A DNA stretch of 64,000 nt from Psychrobacter sp. M13. Its GTDB lineage: Bacteria > Pseudomonadota > Gammaproteobacteria > Pseudomonadales > Moraxellaceae. The stretch is taken from the NCBI RefSeq assembly GCF_030718935.1, contig NZ_CP132194.1:1736001-1800000 (forward strand), written 5' to 3'. The translations under genes were made by a program, and so were the position numbers. A model generated the notes under the pieces. It made no database searches and was not told the origin of the DNA. It worked only from the letters and a program-made list of their open reading frames with translations. Position 1 is the first letter of the stretch, and the number at the start of each line of letters is the position of its first letter. Below, piece by piece: positions 28,601 through 36,562 of this stretch.

Positions 28601-28914
28601 ATCAGCAAGATACCCTCTTGAGTATCTAGGCTATACTCTAAGAGTAGTGAGTCGACCATTTTGATCGCTTTGCCATCATTACGCACATACTCAACCAATT
28701 TGCGTGTTTGCTCGGCTGAGGCTTCTCGCTCCTCATCACTAGGCTTTGCTAGTGGCAGCAGTTTAGATAACCAACGCTCCTCATCAACACTATACAAAGG
28801 CGAGATACGCGCATACAACTCAGCCGTTGGTAGAGTGATGTACTCAGGCTCAAGCATGGCCGCTGGGCTAAATAAAATAGGTTCTTTTGGGGTAAATTTA
28901 TCTACTGGGTTCAT
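25654..28914 (-). CDS. putA: Bifunctional proline dehydrogenase / L-glutamate gamma-semialdehyde dehydrogenase
   Basis: Oxidises proline to glutamate in two steps: FAD-dependent proline dehydrogenase (about residues 80-490; VKGAYWDTEIKLAQQRG, YAPVGAHKDLLPYLVRRLLE) and NAD-dependent P5C dehydrogenase (about 550-1060; ISPWNFPLAIYTGQI, FTGSTQTAQRI, catalytic Glu829 in AETGGQ and Cys863 in GQRCSACR). 1086 residues. There is no N-terminal ribbon-helix-helix domain, so it cannot be the autoregulatory trifunctional form of E. coli. The chain ends soon after GGPHYVARLMQLV with a low-complexity tail, and the third C-terminal domain of long PutAs is encoded by the next gene. Well-supported enzyme; the split is unusual. 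Confidence 0.95.
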   Translation of the reverse strand: MNPVDKFTPKEPILFSPAAMLEPEYITLPTAELYARISPLYSVDEERWLSKLLPLAKPSDEEREASAEQTRKLVEYVRNDGKAIKMVDSLLLEYSLDTQEGILLMSLAEALIRVPDNYTADALIRDKMSVADWKKHLKDDNGMVVNASTWGLMMTGRVVSIDNGTTAAGFLDRMTKKMGEPMIRAAMQKAMRIMGHQFVLGETIEDANKNSKVYRDKGYTYSFDMLGEAAITNHDAEKYFNDYLHAIKATANVKVKEGMPKPSVSIKLSALHPRYEATQEAQVMGLLRQRCMLLIEAAREVNVDLSVDAEEADRLEISLKLFESLYRDPLTAGWDGLGIVVQGYSKRAIAIFAWLASLSSDVGDRIPIRLVKGAYWDTEIKLAQQRGLSGYPVWTRKEGTDTAYLACARFLLSEHLRGLIWPQFATHNAHTLATVMTMSAHRDFEFQRLHGMGDALYDHILHAYNIPVRIYAPVGAHKDLLPYLVRRLLENGANSSFVHQLLDKSYPIDKLVVHPYDKLLTNASLHNPDIPLPLDIYGDRRASFGPNIFIDSQWTPFKAAIDEQLQKTWSATPIIDGQAISSYESNGEQHKLENNSIRAPWNHEVAVGEVHYANADLARQAIDAAVAGQAEWQAVPASRRAEILRKTADLFEENYAEFMALCQAEAGKTTQDSIDEIKEAVDFCRFYADEAERLDAQVTEITNLSGKLMRQVYKARGTFVCISPWNFPLAIYTGQIVAALAAGNTVVAKPAEQTSLIAHFGAQLMYQAGVPASALQFVTGAGEVGAALTKADNLAGVIFTGSTQTAQRINQSLNSHAQANGELPVFIAETGGQNAMIADSTALPEQVIRDAVLSAFGSAGQRCSACRILCVQEEVADELIELLQGHMAELVVGNPTLISTDVGPVIDADAKRGLEAHIERMEREVTAKILGQTPMSASSVVSEDQATFVLPTAIEVNSIDVIGGEHFGPILHVLRYKARDLDKLIDAINATGFGLTLGIHSRIENVTEHIERRAVVGNTYVNRNQIGAVVNVQPFGGCGLSGTGPKAGGPHYVARLMQLVSEQTVSEQAVTSATEHTQSSTSAEQA

Positions 28915-29590
28915 ACCAACTCCATAACTATCGTTTAAAGATCATAATAAATAGCGCTGATAGATTTTTTAGCATAACTCTTATATGCCAATTGACTAAA
29001 AAACCTATCGCTAAATAGGTGTCAAAACCTGTTAATTAAAATCAGGTAAGCAAAATCTAGTAAGTAAAAATCAGACAGCGTTATCACAAAACGAGCATCC
29101 AGCCAAAGCTAGAGACGGTTAAGTAGGTCGTCAAGTGTTATACGGGCTACATTAACAATACAAAGGCAACTATAAAATTAAGCGGCATTAGTGCCTTCTT
29201 CTTGTTTGTAGTGAAAGGAGTGCGATTATGAATTTTTGCTTATTTAGCTATTGCTTCAACAAATATTATAATCTTGGATGGATTCACTGTAAGAAAAACC
29301 TCTACGGCGTTGATTGAGGTGATGCGCTTAACTTGGACATATTATCATGAAAAAAGCGTTCAAACCAACGCTAATCGTCATTTGAGTAAATAATTTTATG
29401 GCTTTAAAAACAATGAGATAGCTTATAAAACCTGACCATTTGGTCAATTAATAGTCACACTCCTACTTATTTGTTAAGTTAGGCAAGTAATAAGACCCTT
29501 ATAAATTTTGAATGTAAAAGTATACTTTTAAGCTCACTATGATTGATGAGACTAACTAAGTGCTTTTAAATTATCCATAATGATCTACAA
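28915..29590. other. Long intergenic region upstream of putA
   Basis: About 675 bp between the putA start (minus) and the terminator of the NCS2 permease gene. AT-rich and presumably holding the putA promoter. The only coding hint is a 29-codon frame at 29228 (listed separately). I see no repeats, tRNA or mobile element. Confidence 0.5.
29228..29317 (+). CDS. Possible 29-residue small protein
   Basis: ATG at 29228 preceded by AAAGGAG with 8 nt spacing, one of the best ribosome sites in the window. The product starts MNFCLFSYCFNKYYNLGWIH and ends KNLYGVD: aromatic, with three cysteines. Too short to assess by codon use. Could be a small protein, a leader peptide or chance. Confidence 0.3.
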   Translation: MNFCLFSYCFNKYYNLGWIHCKKNLYGVD

Positions 29591-29593
29591 AAA

Positions 29594-29622
29594 AACCTCT
29601 TTATCATAGTGATAAAGAGGTT
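29594..29622 (-). terminator. Terminator after the NCS2 permease gene
   Basis: AACCTCTTTATC (29594-29605) and GATAAAGAGGTT (29611-29622) form a 12-bp perfect stem with a 5-base loop, flanked by A- and T-runs, so it can work on both strands. It lies 46 nt beyond the permease stop. Confidence 0.92.
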
Positions 29623-29668
29623 TTTTGAGCTAAAAATAGCTTAATATTTGCGATGAGTCATATAAGTA

Positions 29669-30964
29669 TCAAACAAAGATAATCTTAGCTAGTAGCACTA
29701 TAGTTAACACTATCACTGGAATACCAATTTCAGAGAACTTCCCTGTTAACGCTTTTACTGCAGTAAAGGTAATAAACCCTAGAGCAATACCATCGGCAAT
29801 AGAGTAAGTTAGTGGTGTAAATAGCAAGACTACAACGACTGGCGCCGCCTCCGTCAAGTCAAACCAATCGACCTCTTTTAGAGTAGCCAGCATAAGCACG
29901 GCAACATAAAAGATCGCGCCGCCAGTAGCATAAGCGGGAATCATACCAGCAAGCGGAGCAAAGAACATACTTAGCAGAAATAATACACCGACAGTTACCG
30001 CCACTAGACCCGTACGACCCCCTGCAGCAATACCTGATACACTTTCAACAAAACTGGTCGTTGATGAAGTACCTAAGAGCGTCCCTGCTACCGTTGCTGT
30101 TGAATCTGCTAGTAATGCTTTACCCATATTAGGTATTTTACCATCTTCCTTGACTAGACCTGCCTGCTTAGTCGTTGCAATCAAAGTACCTGCGGTATCA
30201 AATAAATCAACGAACAAAAAAGCAAAGATAACACTGATCATACCAACATCAAACGCACCAGCAATATCAAGTTGCATGAGTGTTGGCGCGATAGATGGAG
30301 GCGTAGATATAAATCCTGTAAACTGGGTATTACCAGTAAGCAAGCTAATCAAAGCCACTAATAAAATACCGATAGTCACCGCGCCTGGCACTTTTTTATA
30401 AGATAGACCAACAATAACGATAAAGCCTAAAGCGGCCATTGCGGGACCAAAGGTGGTCATATCACCTAAGCCTACTAAGGTGGCATCATTATTGACGATC
30501 ACCCCTGAGGTTTGCAGCGCAATAAAAGCTAAAAAAGCACCAATACCTGCGACTACCCCTTGCTTTAAAGAGTTCGGAATAGAATTAATAATAATTTCAC
30601 GAATCTTAAACAAGCTTAACAGTATAAAGATACAACCCGACAAAAATACCGCACCTAGTGCGGTTTGCCAAGGATAGCCCATGCCCAGCACTACGCCATA
30701 AGTAAAAAAGGCGTTAAGACCCATACCAGGCGCTAGTGCTACTGGCAGGCGGGCATAGAGCCCCATAATAAAACAGCCGATTGCTGCAGCTAGACAAGTA
30801 GCTACAAACACCGCGCCTTTATCCATACCAGCGTCTGCTAATACGTTAGGGTTGACAAAAATGATGTAAGCCATCGTCAAAAACGTGGTTACACCTGCGA
30901 GAATCTCTGTCTTGATGGTGGTGTTATCACCGTTGATTCCAAAATATTTCTCAATAGCATTCAT
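29669..30964 (-). CDS. NCS2-family purine permease (adenine/guanine/hypoxanthine type)
   Basis: 431 residues with about 12-14 membrane helices. The N-terminus MNAIEKYFGINGDNTTIKTE followed by GVTTFLTMAYIIFVNPNVL is typical of the AzgA/GhxP/AdeP subgroup of NCS2 transporters that import adenine, guanine or hypoxanthine, as are ALAPGMGLNAFF and FDTAGTLIATTKQAGLV with the substrate-binding Asp/Glu pairs, and SSTTSFVESVSGIAAGGRTGL. ATG 30964 is chosen over the TTG at 30979 because GGGAAG stands just upstream of it. Together with guaD and xdhABC 5 kb away it completes a purine uptake and oxidation route. Purine specificity is inferred from subgroup motifs. Confidence 0.88.
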   Translation of the reverse strand: MNAIEKYFGINGDNTTIKTEILAGVTTFLTMAYIIFVNPNVLADAGMDKGAVFVATCLAAAIGCFIMGLYARLPVALAPGMGLNAFFTYGVVLGMGYPWQTALGAVFLSGCIFILLSLFKIREIIINSIPNSLKQGVVAGIGAFLAFIALQTSGVIVNNDATLVGLGDMTTFGPAMAALGFIVIVGLSYKKVPGAVTIGILLVALISLLTGNTQFTGFISTPPSIAPTLMQLDIAGAFDVGMISVIFAFLFVDLFDTAGTLIATTKQAGLVKEDGKIPNMGKALLADSTATVAGTLLGTSSTTSFVESVSGIAAGGRTGLVAVTVGVLFLLSMFFAPLAGMIPAYATGGAIFYVAVLMLATLKEVDWFDLTEAAPVVVVLLFTPLTYSIADGIALGFITFTAVKALTGKFSEIGIPVIVLTIVLLAKIIFV

Positions 30965-31112
30965 AGTATCGCTTCCCAATTGCGTTCATTAAGTACCGCT
31001 TCCAATTTGCGTTCCAAACAGGTCAGTTATCAGTTAATAAACTAAAAACACCATAAACACCAAAAAAGCATTTATAGCTCAATAGTATTTGTTAGGACAT
31101 ATTTGATTGTTT

Positions 31113-31135
31113 GATCATGTCGTTGACACATGATC
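31113..31135. repeat. Inverted repeat in the permease leader
   Basis: GATCATGT (31113-31120) and ACATGATC (31128-31135) with a 7-base loop lie in the leader between the permease start and the tolQ promoter side, 149 nt upstream of the permease ATG. It could be a protein-binding palindrome or an RNA hairpin. Confidence 0.5.
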
Positions 31136-31159
31136 CTGTATAGAATGGTTTTTAAGCGA

Positions 31160-31335
31160 TACGAGAAGAAGCTTATCTAGTTTAGTCATTCTAAGGGGTT
31201 AAGATTACTTGCTAGCATCGTTAGGAGTCTCGCCCCCACGTTTATAAAAACCCGACACTATGGTAACCCTACCCTTTGTTGCACAATGTTCGTTGCAGAA
31301 CAATAGCAATTAGCATTCCTATTGTTCTGCCTTTA
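31160..31335 (-). ncRNA. Candidate structured leader RNA upstream of the purine permease
   Basis: Dense potential pairing on the minus strand: GGGTTA/TAACCC (31264-31269 with 31196-31201) closing small stems GGGG/CTCC (31233-31236 with 31224-31227) and GTTT/AAAC (31240-31243 with 31248-31251), preceded by a 12-bp perfect hairpin GCAGAACAATAG/CTATTGTTCTGC (31295-31306, 31319-31330). GC is higher than in the flanks. The permease start is about 200 nt downstream. A purine-sensing or xanthine-sensing (NMT1-type) riboswitch is possible by context, but I cannot match a known consensus by eye. Confidence 0.35.
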
Positions 31336-31741
31336 CTCTAAATTTTAGCTTTAATAAAAGTGTAGCTATGAGCAGTATTTATCCTGACTCTCAAACATAC
31401 CCTATTAAACTAACGCCTCATAATTTTTAAATTACACAAGCAGCTGTTTCATAAATGCTACTGATAGACATATTATGTAATTTAAAATTACAATTTGACC
31501 TGCAAGACAAACCTTATTATATTTTTTCAAGCTTGTCATCTTTTATTTGACGACTAGGTAGCATATTGTCTAAATAACATATTAATAATGACCTTTTAGA
31601 CATTTAGAAGTACACTAACGGTTTAAAACAGGCTGCATAGCTGCTATAAAAACAGTCGTCAACCACTTATTCTAAAATTTTAGGTTTACTTGATGTAGAG
31701 CTGCCCCTTTACGTTACTTTTATTCACTGCGAGTCCATTGT

Positions 31742-32479
31742 ATGCCCGAATCCTTAAATATCATTGATCTCATTACCCAAGCCAGTTTATTGGTGCAGAT
31801 CGTTATGGCGCTATTATTGTTAGCGTCGCTACTGAGCTGGGTCATTATTTTTCGTTTAAGCTCGCGTTTAGGCACAGCTAAAAGCTTTGATCAGCAATTT
31901 GAGACTTGGTTTTGGTCAGGTGAGGATTTGGCCAAGCTTTATCAAGGCATTCAAGGATCTCCTGATCGCCAAGGGCTTGAGCAAATATTCTATGTCGGGT
32001 TTTCTGAATATCTGCGCATGCATAAAAAACGTCAGCCAAAAGATGACATCATCGACGGTGTAGAGCGTAAGCTGCGCGTAGGACTGGGCCGTCAGCAGCA
32101 ACAGCTAGAATCAGGTATCGCCACCCTTGCTAGCATCGGCTCGGTTGCCCCTTATATCGGTCTGTTCGGTACGGTATGGGGTATTATGAATGCGTTTTTG
32201 GGCTTGTCACAAACCGAGCAAGCCACCCTTGCCTCAGTAGCACCTGGTATCGCTGAGGCGCTGATCGCTACCGCTATGGGTCTGTTCGCCGCTATTCCTG
32301 CGGTGCTCGCCTATAATCACTTTACCAATAAATCTAGCCGGCTATATGAGTCGCGAGCGCTGTTCTGCGATGAGATGACAGGAATGCTACAACGTGAGAC
32401 TAGCACTGAGAGTCAAACGGTTCTACCAAAAACGCAGATCGCTAGAGGATCTCAAGGTATTCAGGGCTCTGGACTATGA
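31742..32479 (+). CDS. tolQ: Tol-Pal system protein TolQ
   Basis: Inner-membrane proton channel subunit of the Tol machine, ExbB/TolQ/MotA family, 245 residues. Three membrane helices: about 15-38 (LVQIVMALLLLASLLSWVII), about 145-165 and 175-200. The second and third carry the family pattern LASIGSVAPYIGLFGTVWGI and GIAEALIATAMGLFAAIPAV, whose Thr residues line the proton path. ATGA at 32476-32479 overlaps the start of tolR. No ybgC gene precedes it; the upstream neighbour is the divergent purine permease. Confidence 0.95.
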   Translation: MPESLNIIDLITQASLLVQIVMALLLLASLLSWVIIFRLSSRLGTAKSFDQQFETWFWSGEDLAKLYQGIQGSPDRQGLEQIFYVGFSEYLRMHKKRQPKDDIIDGVERKLRVGLGRQQQQLESGIATLASIGSVAPYIGLFGTVWGIMNAFLGLSQTEQATLASVAPGIAEALIATAMGLFAAIPAVLAYNHFTNKSSRLYESRALFCDEMTGMLQRETSTESQTVLPKTQIARGSQGIQGSGL

Positions 32480-32934
32480 AGCCAAGTCCTTATAGCCGCA
32501 AAAAGTCTGAGCTCAATGCCGATATGAATGTCGTACCTTATATTGATGTCATGTTAGTGCTACTGGTCATCTTTATGGTAACGGCGCCTATGCTGACGAC
32601 TGGTGTCGATGTTGATCTACCTAAAGAGCAGACCACTAGTATGAGCCAAAACCAGCTACCTGTTATTATCTCATTGACCAGTAATGGCGAGATCTTTATC
32701 AGCTACGAGAATAATATGGACATGCCTGTCAGTGAGCCTGAGCTGATCAATACTCTGAGTAATCTACAAGCCCAAAGTAGCGCCGAAAACGGGCAACCTG
32801 TTCAAATTATGATTAATGCTGATCAGAATAACCAATACGGCGCTATCATGGCTTTAATGGCGAACTTGCAACAAGCAGGTATCCAAAAGGTAGGATTATT
32901 AACGGGTGCGCCTCTACCTACGCCTGCACTATAA
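32476..32934 (+). CDS. tolR: Tol-Pal system protein TolR
   Basis: Partner of TolQ, ExbD/TolR family, 152 residues. A single N-terminal transmembrane helix (about 20-42, YIDVMLVLLVIFMVTAPML) includes the essential proton-carrying Asp in VVPYIDVMLVLL, followed by a periplasmic domain. The start overlaps tolQ by 4 bp. Confidence 0.95.
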   Translation: MKPSPYSRKKSELNADMNVVPYIDVMLVLLVIFMVTAPMLTTGVDVDLPKEQTTSMSQNQLPVIISLTSNGEIFISYENNMDMPVSEPELINTLSNLQAQSSAENGQPVQIMINADQNNQYGAIMALMANLQQAGIQKVGLLTGAPLPTPAL

Positions 32935-33027
32935 TGGCTGTTAATTAATAAGCAGTTATAAAGTTATAAAATCAAATAGTTATTTGCCAGATAAAAGTAG
33001 ATCGTCAAATTCTTAGGTCTTTATATT

Positions 33028-34008
33028 ATGAACAATGCCCCTGCCGTCTATGTACCGACTCAGCCTGAAGGCGATGGGCTCACAATGCCTACGCTGCTAA
33101 GTTTGCTGGCGCATGGTATTATACTTGGGGTACTTATTTATACTTATCAGACGCCAACACTTGAGATTGCAGGTAGTATTGAGACAACGATGGTAACGCC
33201 AGGTGAGCTTGCTGAGATTCAAGGGCAAATACTTGCCAATCGAGCCGCATCGGCCGAGCAAGCCGCTAGTGCGAGTAGTAGTGCTGCAGCCCAAATGCAA
33301 ATGAATGAGTCTGATAGTAGTGATATGTCAGATCAAAGCACCGCTCAGGCAAGCTCGCAACAAGAGCCTGTGTTTACGCGTTCTGATGAGCCCGCCAGCC
33401 GCCCGATGCTGATGAGTGAAGAGCAACACCAAAAACGTCTTGAACAAATGGCAGAATATAATCGTAACATGGCAGAAGCAGCAGCGGCTTTGGATGGCAC
33501 GCAAGCACTTGATGAATTCCAGCAACAGCAAAGAGATGAGCGTATCGAAGAGCAAAAAGAACTTAGAGAATTTCGTGCCAAAGCTAATAATCAGCCTAGA
33601 GTGAATAAACCCACTCGTGGCGATCGCAATATCAATATTGATCTGGGCGGCTCAAGTAACGCAGGCAAAAATTTTGATTTGGCAGACGGTCAGGCTACAG
33701 TATCTGGTGGTAGCTCATCTGCTACTAGAGATGGCGGCTCAACACGCTCTACAGGTGACTTTAAGAGTGGTATTGCTGATAAGATTCAAAGAAATCTTAA
33801 AGCGCCCGTTCAAACACAAGGCATAACTGCTAGAATTACGCTGCAGTTAGATGCACGAGGTAACGTATTGTCTGCTAAAGCTAGCGGATCAAACTCAGAT
33901 GTCAATAAAGCAGCAGAAAAAGCAGCTTACGATGCTAGCCCATTGCCAATTGATCTAGACAATGCCAAAGCTTTCGCAAGTTTAGTAATTAATGTGACAG
34001 TTACCTAG
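33028..34008 (+). CDS. tolA: Tol-Pal system protein TolA
   Basis: Links the TolQR motor to the outer-membrane proteins TolB/Pal. 326 residues. One transmembrane helix near residues 25-42 (LLAHGIILGVLIYTYQ), then a long Ala/Gln/Ser/Glu-rich helical domain (about 75-195) and a C-terminal globular domain (from about 245) with RITLQLDARGNVLSAKASG. The helical domain is shorter than in E. coli TolA (421 residues). It has a gap of 93 nt after tolR and 142 nt before tolB. Confidence 0.93.
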   Translation: MNNAPAVYVPTQPEGDGLTMPTLLSLLAHGIILGVLIYTYQTPTLEIAGSIETTMVTPGELAEIQGQILANRAASAEQAASASSSAAAQMQMNESDSSDMSDQSTAQASSQQEPVFTRSDEPASRPMLMSEEQHQKRLEQMAEYNRNMAEAAAALDGTQALDEFQQQQRDERIEEQKELREFRAKANNQPRVNKPTRGDRNINIDLGGSSNAGKNFDLADGQATVSGGSSSATRDGGSTRSTGDFKSGIADKIQRNLKAPVQTQGITARITLQLDARGNVLSAKASGSNSDVNKAAEKAAYDASPLPIDLDNAKAFASLVINVTVT

Positions 34009-34150
34009 TTTTGAGAGTATTAAATCTAGATAAAGTATTATCATGTTCTGCTATCTCAGTAGTGCTTTATGAAGTTATTGCAAAGCTTAAAGCTAGCTTT
34101 TGTTATTGAGTCGCTATAATAATTACATTTTTGAATTAGGGTATTAACTT

Positions 34151-35461
34151 ATGAAATTGGCTACGTCATCTATTCTCGGTATAGTATCAAGTACATGTTT
34201 GCTAACATCATTACTCGTAATACCTAATTACACTGCTAATGCTGCACCAATGGAAATTGATGTAACCGTGGTTGCTCCAAGACAACAAAACCAAGTCGCC
34301 TTTGTGCCTTTTGCCGGCGATACCACTATGTCATCAATTATTTTGAATGACTTAGGTCGGACAGAGTTGAAAGTGACCAGCACAGGGTTACCACAGCAGC
34401 CACGTAGCAGCAGTGAGCTGGCAGGCACGCTACCTGTTTGGCAGAACACAGGTATCCCCTATTTAGTGGTCGGTAGTACGCGTAGCGATCGCGGTAAGAT
34501 CATCACTGATTATGAAGTGATCAATGTTAATACTGGACAAGTCATACAAGGCAAGCAGTCCTTGAGCGCCAATAACGATAAAGAAAGTATGCGTTATGCT
34601 GCTCATGTCATCGCTGATAAAGTCTATGAATTAGTTACAGGTATAGAAGGCGACTTTTCAGGGCGCATTGCTTATATCGAAGAGACAGGCGTAGGTAAAG
34701 ATAAAGTCTCACGCCTCAAGGTAATGGATGCCGATGGCGAGAATGCTAAAACAATTACTGAGGTAAATGGCTCAATATTTGCACCTGCTTGGTCACCTGA
34801 TGGCTCAAGAATCGCTTATTCTGTCCTACGCGACAAATCTTATCAAACGATCTATGTGCAAAATGTCAGCGGCGGCGGTGCTACCTCTATCACCCCTTAT
34901 AACGGTACTAGTATCAGTCCTTCATTTTCTCCTGATGGTAGCAACATCATTTTTTCAGGGAGCTTTGAAGGTAGTGAGAACATTTATCAAATCAATGCTG
35001 GCGGCGGTGGTCTAGTCAAACTGACTAATTGGCCCTCTAGTGAATCACAGCCAAGTTACGCGCCTGATGGCAAATCTTTTGTCTTTGTCTCAAACAAAGC
35101 CTCATTCAATCGACCTGAGATCTACCGTTATGAGTTTGGCTCAGGACGCATTAGTAAAGTTTCTAGAGGTGGCTATGCTACTACCCCAAAATATAGCAGT
35201 GACGGCACGCAAATTGGCTTTTTGAGCGGTCGCTCTGCCGCTATTATGAATACTAGCGGCGCTATAGTAACGAATATCGGTAGCACGGGCATAGACGAAG
35301 GGGTCAGCTTTTCACCCAATGGTAAGCGCGTGGTTTATGCTTCAAGGCAGAATGGTAAAGGCGTGATAACCATTAAATCACTTAATGGTGGCGCGTCTTT
35401 TGGTAAGTCTGGCGATGGTACTATTCGCTCGCCTGTTTGGTCAGCCAATCCTAATAAGTAG
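34151..35461 (+). CDS. tolB: Tol-Pal system periplasmic protein TolB
   Basis: Periplasmic beta-propeller protein that binds Pal and TolA. 436 residues with a signal peptide (about 1-32) ending ANA, an N-terminal domain (VAFVPFAGD...YLVVGSTRSDRG), and a C-terminal propeller with several WSPDGS/FSPDGS-type repeats (PAWSPDGSRIAYS, PSFSPDGSNIIFSG, PSYAPDGKSFVFVS, YSSDGTQIGFLSG, FSPNGKRVVYAS). It ends before a strong terminator; no pal gene follows in the window. Confidence 0.95.
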   Translation: MKLATSSILGIVSSTCLLTSLLVIPNYTANAAPMEIDVTVVAPRQQNQVAFVPFAGDTTMSSIILNDLGRTELKVTSTGLPQQPRSSSELAGTLPVWQNTGIPYLVVGSTRSDRGKIITDYEVINVNTGQVIQGKQSLSANNDKESMRYAAHVIADKVYELVTGIEGDFSGRIAYIEETGVGKDKVSRLKVMDADGENAKTITEVNGSIFAPAWSPDGSRIAYSVLRDKSYQTIYVQNVSGGGATSITPYNGTSISPSFSPDGSNIIFSGSFEGSENIYQINAGGGGLVKLTNWPSSESQPSYAPDGKSFVFVSNKASFNRPEIYRYEFGSGRISKVSRGGYATTPKYSSDGTQIGFLSGRSAAIMNTSGAIVTNIGSTGIDEGVSFSPNGKRVVYASRQNGKGVITIKSLNGGASFGKSGDGTIRSPVWSANPNK

Positions 35462-35476
35462 CAAGCGCTCAACAGT

Positions 35477-35509
35477 AAAAAAGCGATTAATAGTATTAGT
35501 CGCTTTTTT
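35477..35509 (+). terminator. Terminator after tolB
   Basis: AAAAAAGCGA (35477-35486) pairs with TCGCTTTTTT (35500-35509), extended by TTAAT/ATTAG pairing inside, 15 nt after the tolB stop. T-run on both strands. Confidence 0.92.
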
Positions 35510-35619
35510 ATCAGCTTATCTTTTTTCAACTAACGATATATACTAGGGCATGTTGATTCGATAGTTAATGCTAGCCGTAAGCTATTTTATTTATTAGCCC
35601 ATTTAGGTTGAAAGTTTAT

Positions 35620-35745
35620 ATGAAAATATTAACGCTTACTTGGATGTTAGCACTGTCCACTTTATTAACAGGCTGTCAAAATTTAATTCAGCTTGGCGCT
35701 AGTCCTATTCCAGTGACTGCTTATGCAGATGACAAACGACCTTGA
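35620..35745 (+). CDS. Very small lipoprotein, 41 residues
   Basis: ATG at 35620, TGA at 35743-35745. The sequence starts MKILTLTWMLALSTLLTGCQ, a lipoprotein signal peptide with lipobox LTGC, and the mature lipid-anchored peptide of 23 residues begins CQNLIQLGASPIPVTAYADD and ends KRP. AGG upstream at loose spacing. It sits alone between two strong terminators, just after the Tol operon where pal would be expected, but it is far too short to be Pal (no peptidoglycan-binding domain). Function unknown; the lipobox is the evidence for a real gene. Confidence 0.6.
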   Translation: MKILTLTWMLALSTLLTGCQNLIQLGASPIPVTAYADDKRP

Positions 35746-35801
35746 TTCAAAGCTCAGAGAAGCTAAAACTTCATAATTTAAAATGCAGTAATAAGATGCT
35801 A

Positions 35802-35837
35802 AAAAGGGCAGATATTCGTATGAATATCTGCCCTTTT
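35802..35837. terminator. Bidirectional terminator
   Basis: AAAAGGGCAGATATTC (35802-35817) and GAATATCTGCCCTTTT (35822-35837) form a 16-bp perfect stem with a 4-base loop, between the small lipoprotein gene (plus) and the flavodoxin-like gene (minus), so it serves both. Confidence 0.95.
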
Positions 35838-35866
35838 ATAATAAAACCTTAAGCCCTCTTTATGAT

Positions 35867-36472
35867 TTAGACCGCTATAGGTTGATGCTTAATGATAGTC
35901 TTAGCCAAATGATCGCCAAACCAGATCGCAGTATCGATATCGCCCTGACAAGGGGTCTCGTCTGGTGGCGCATCTCCTGATTGAGTCATCAATCCCAAAA
36001 AGCTTGAGAGACGGTTTAGATCCGTTTCCGTATGACCAGTAGGCATCAAGGGTAAACCAATCCAGTTCATACCGTGCTGCATAGTATATAGACATATCTG
36101 CTGTAATACGGCAAGTTTATCACCGCTTAGCCCACCTGAGTTGGCAAAAGCAGCTGCCCACTTGCCTTCCCACTCACGATTGTACCAACGCTTTGAGGTC
36201 TCATCCATAAAGGTCTTAAATCCAGCAGGCACGCTGCCCATATAGACTGCACTACCGAACACTAATAAGTCCGCTTGATCCAAAAAATCCCAATCGACAT
36301 CATGAACATCTACTGCTTTGACTTGCGACTCAGGCAACTGCTGACGCGCGCCAGTCGCTACCGCTTCAGCGACACGCTTGGTATGCCCATAATTGCTATG
36401 GTAAATCACTGCAATAGATAAATGGGAACCCTGTTTATTAGGTGTTTTGGTAGATGCTACAGATGTATTCAT
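35867..36472 (-). CDS. Flavodoxin-like NAD(P)H:quinone oxidoreductase (WrbA-related)
   Basis: 201 residues, flavodoxin fold. The FMN phosphate loop is YHSNYGHTKRVAEAV (about residues 24-38), FGSAVYMGSVPAGFKTFMDE marks the second FMN contact, and AAAFANSGGLSGDKL the third. The family includes WrbA-type quinone reductases and related NAD(P)H-dependent FMN reductases; the length fits. It stands as a single gene, upstream of nothing on its strand but a terminator. Confidence 0.8.
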   Translation of the reverse strand: MNTSVASTKTPNKQGSHLSIAVIYHSNYGHTKRVAEAVATGARQQLPESQVKAVDVHDVDWDFLDQADLLVFGSAVYMGSVPAGFKTFMDETSKRWYNREWEGKWAAAFANSGGLSGDKLAVLQQICLYTMQHGMNWIGLPLMPTGHTETDLNRLSSFLGLMTQSGDAPPDETPCQGDIDTAIWFGDHLAKTIIKHQPIAV

Positions 36473-36562
36473 ACAAGCTCGAATCTTTTTATTAGAAAAT
36501 AATTTTATTAATTAAGGACATGCCTTAAATAGCAGTCTCAAAGCCATACGCTGAGTCAATAG

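Noticed and set aside
31293..31330. Perfect 12-bp inverted repeat as an independent terminator
   Set aside because: No T-run follows on either strand; more likely part of the leader structure.
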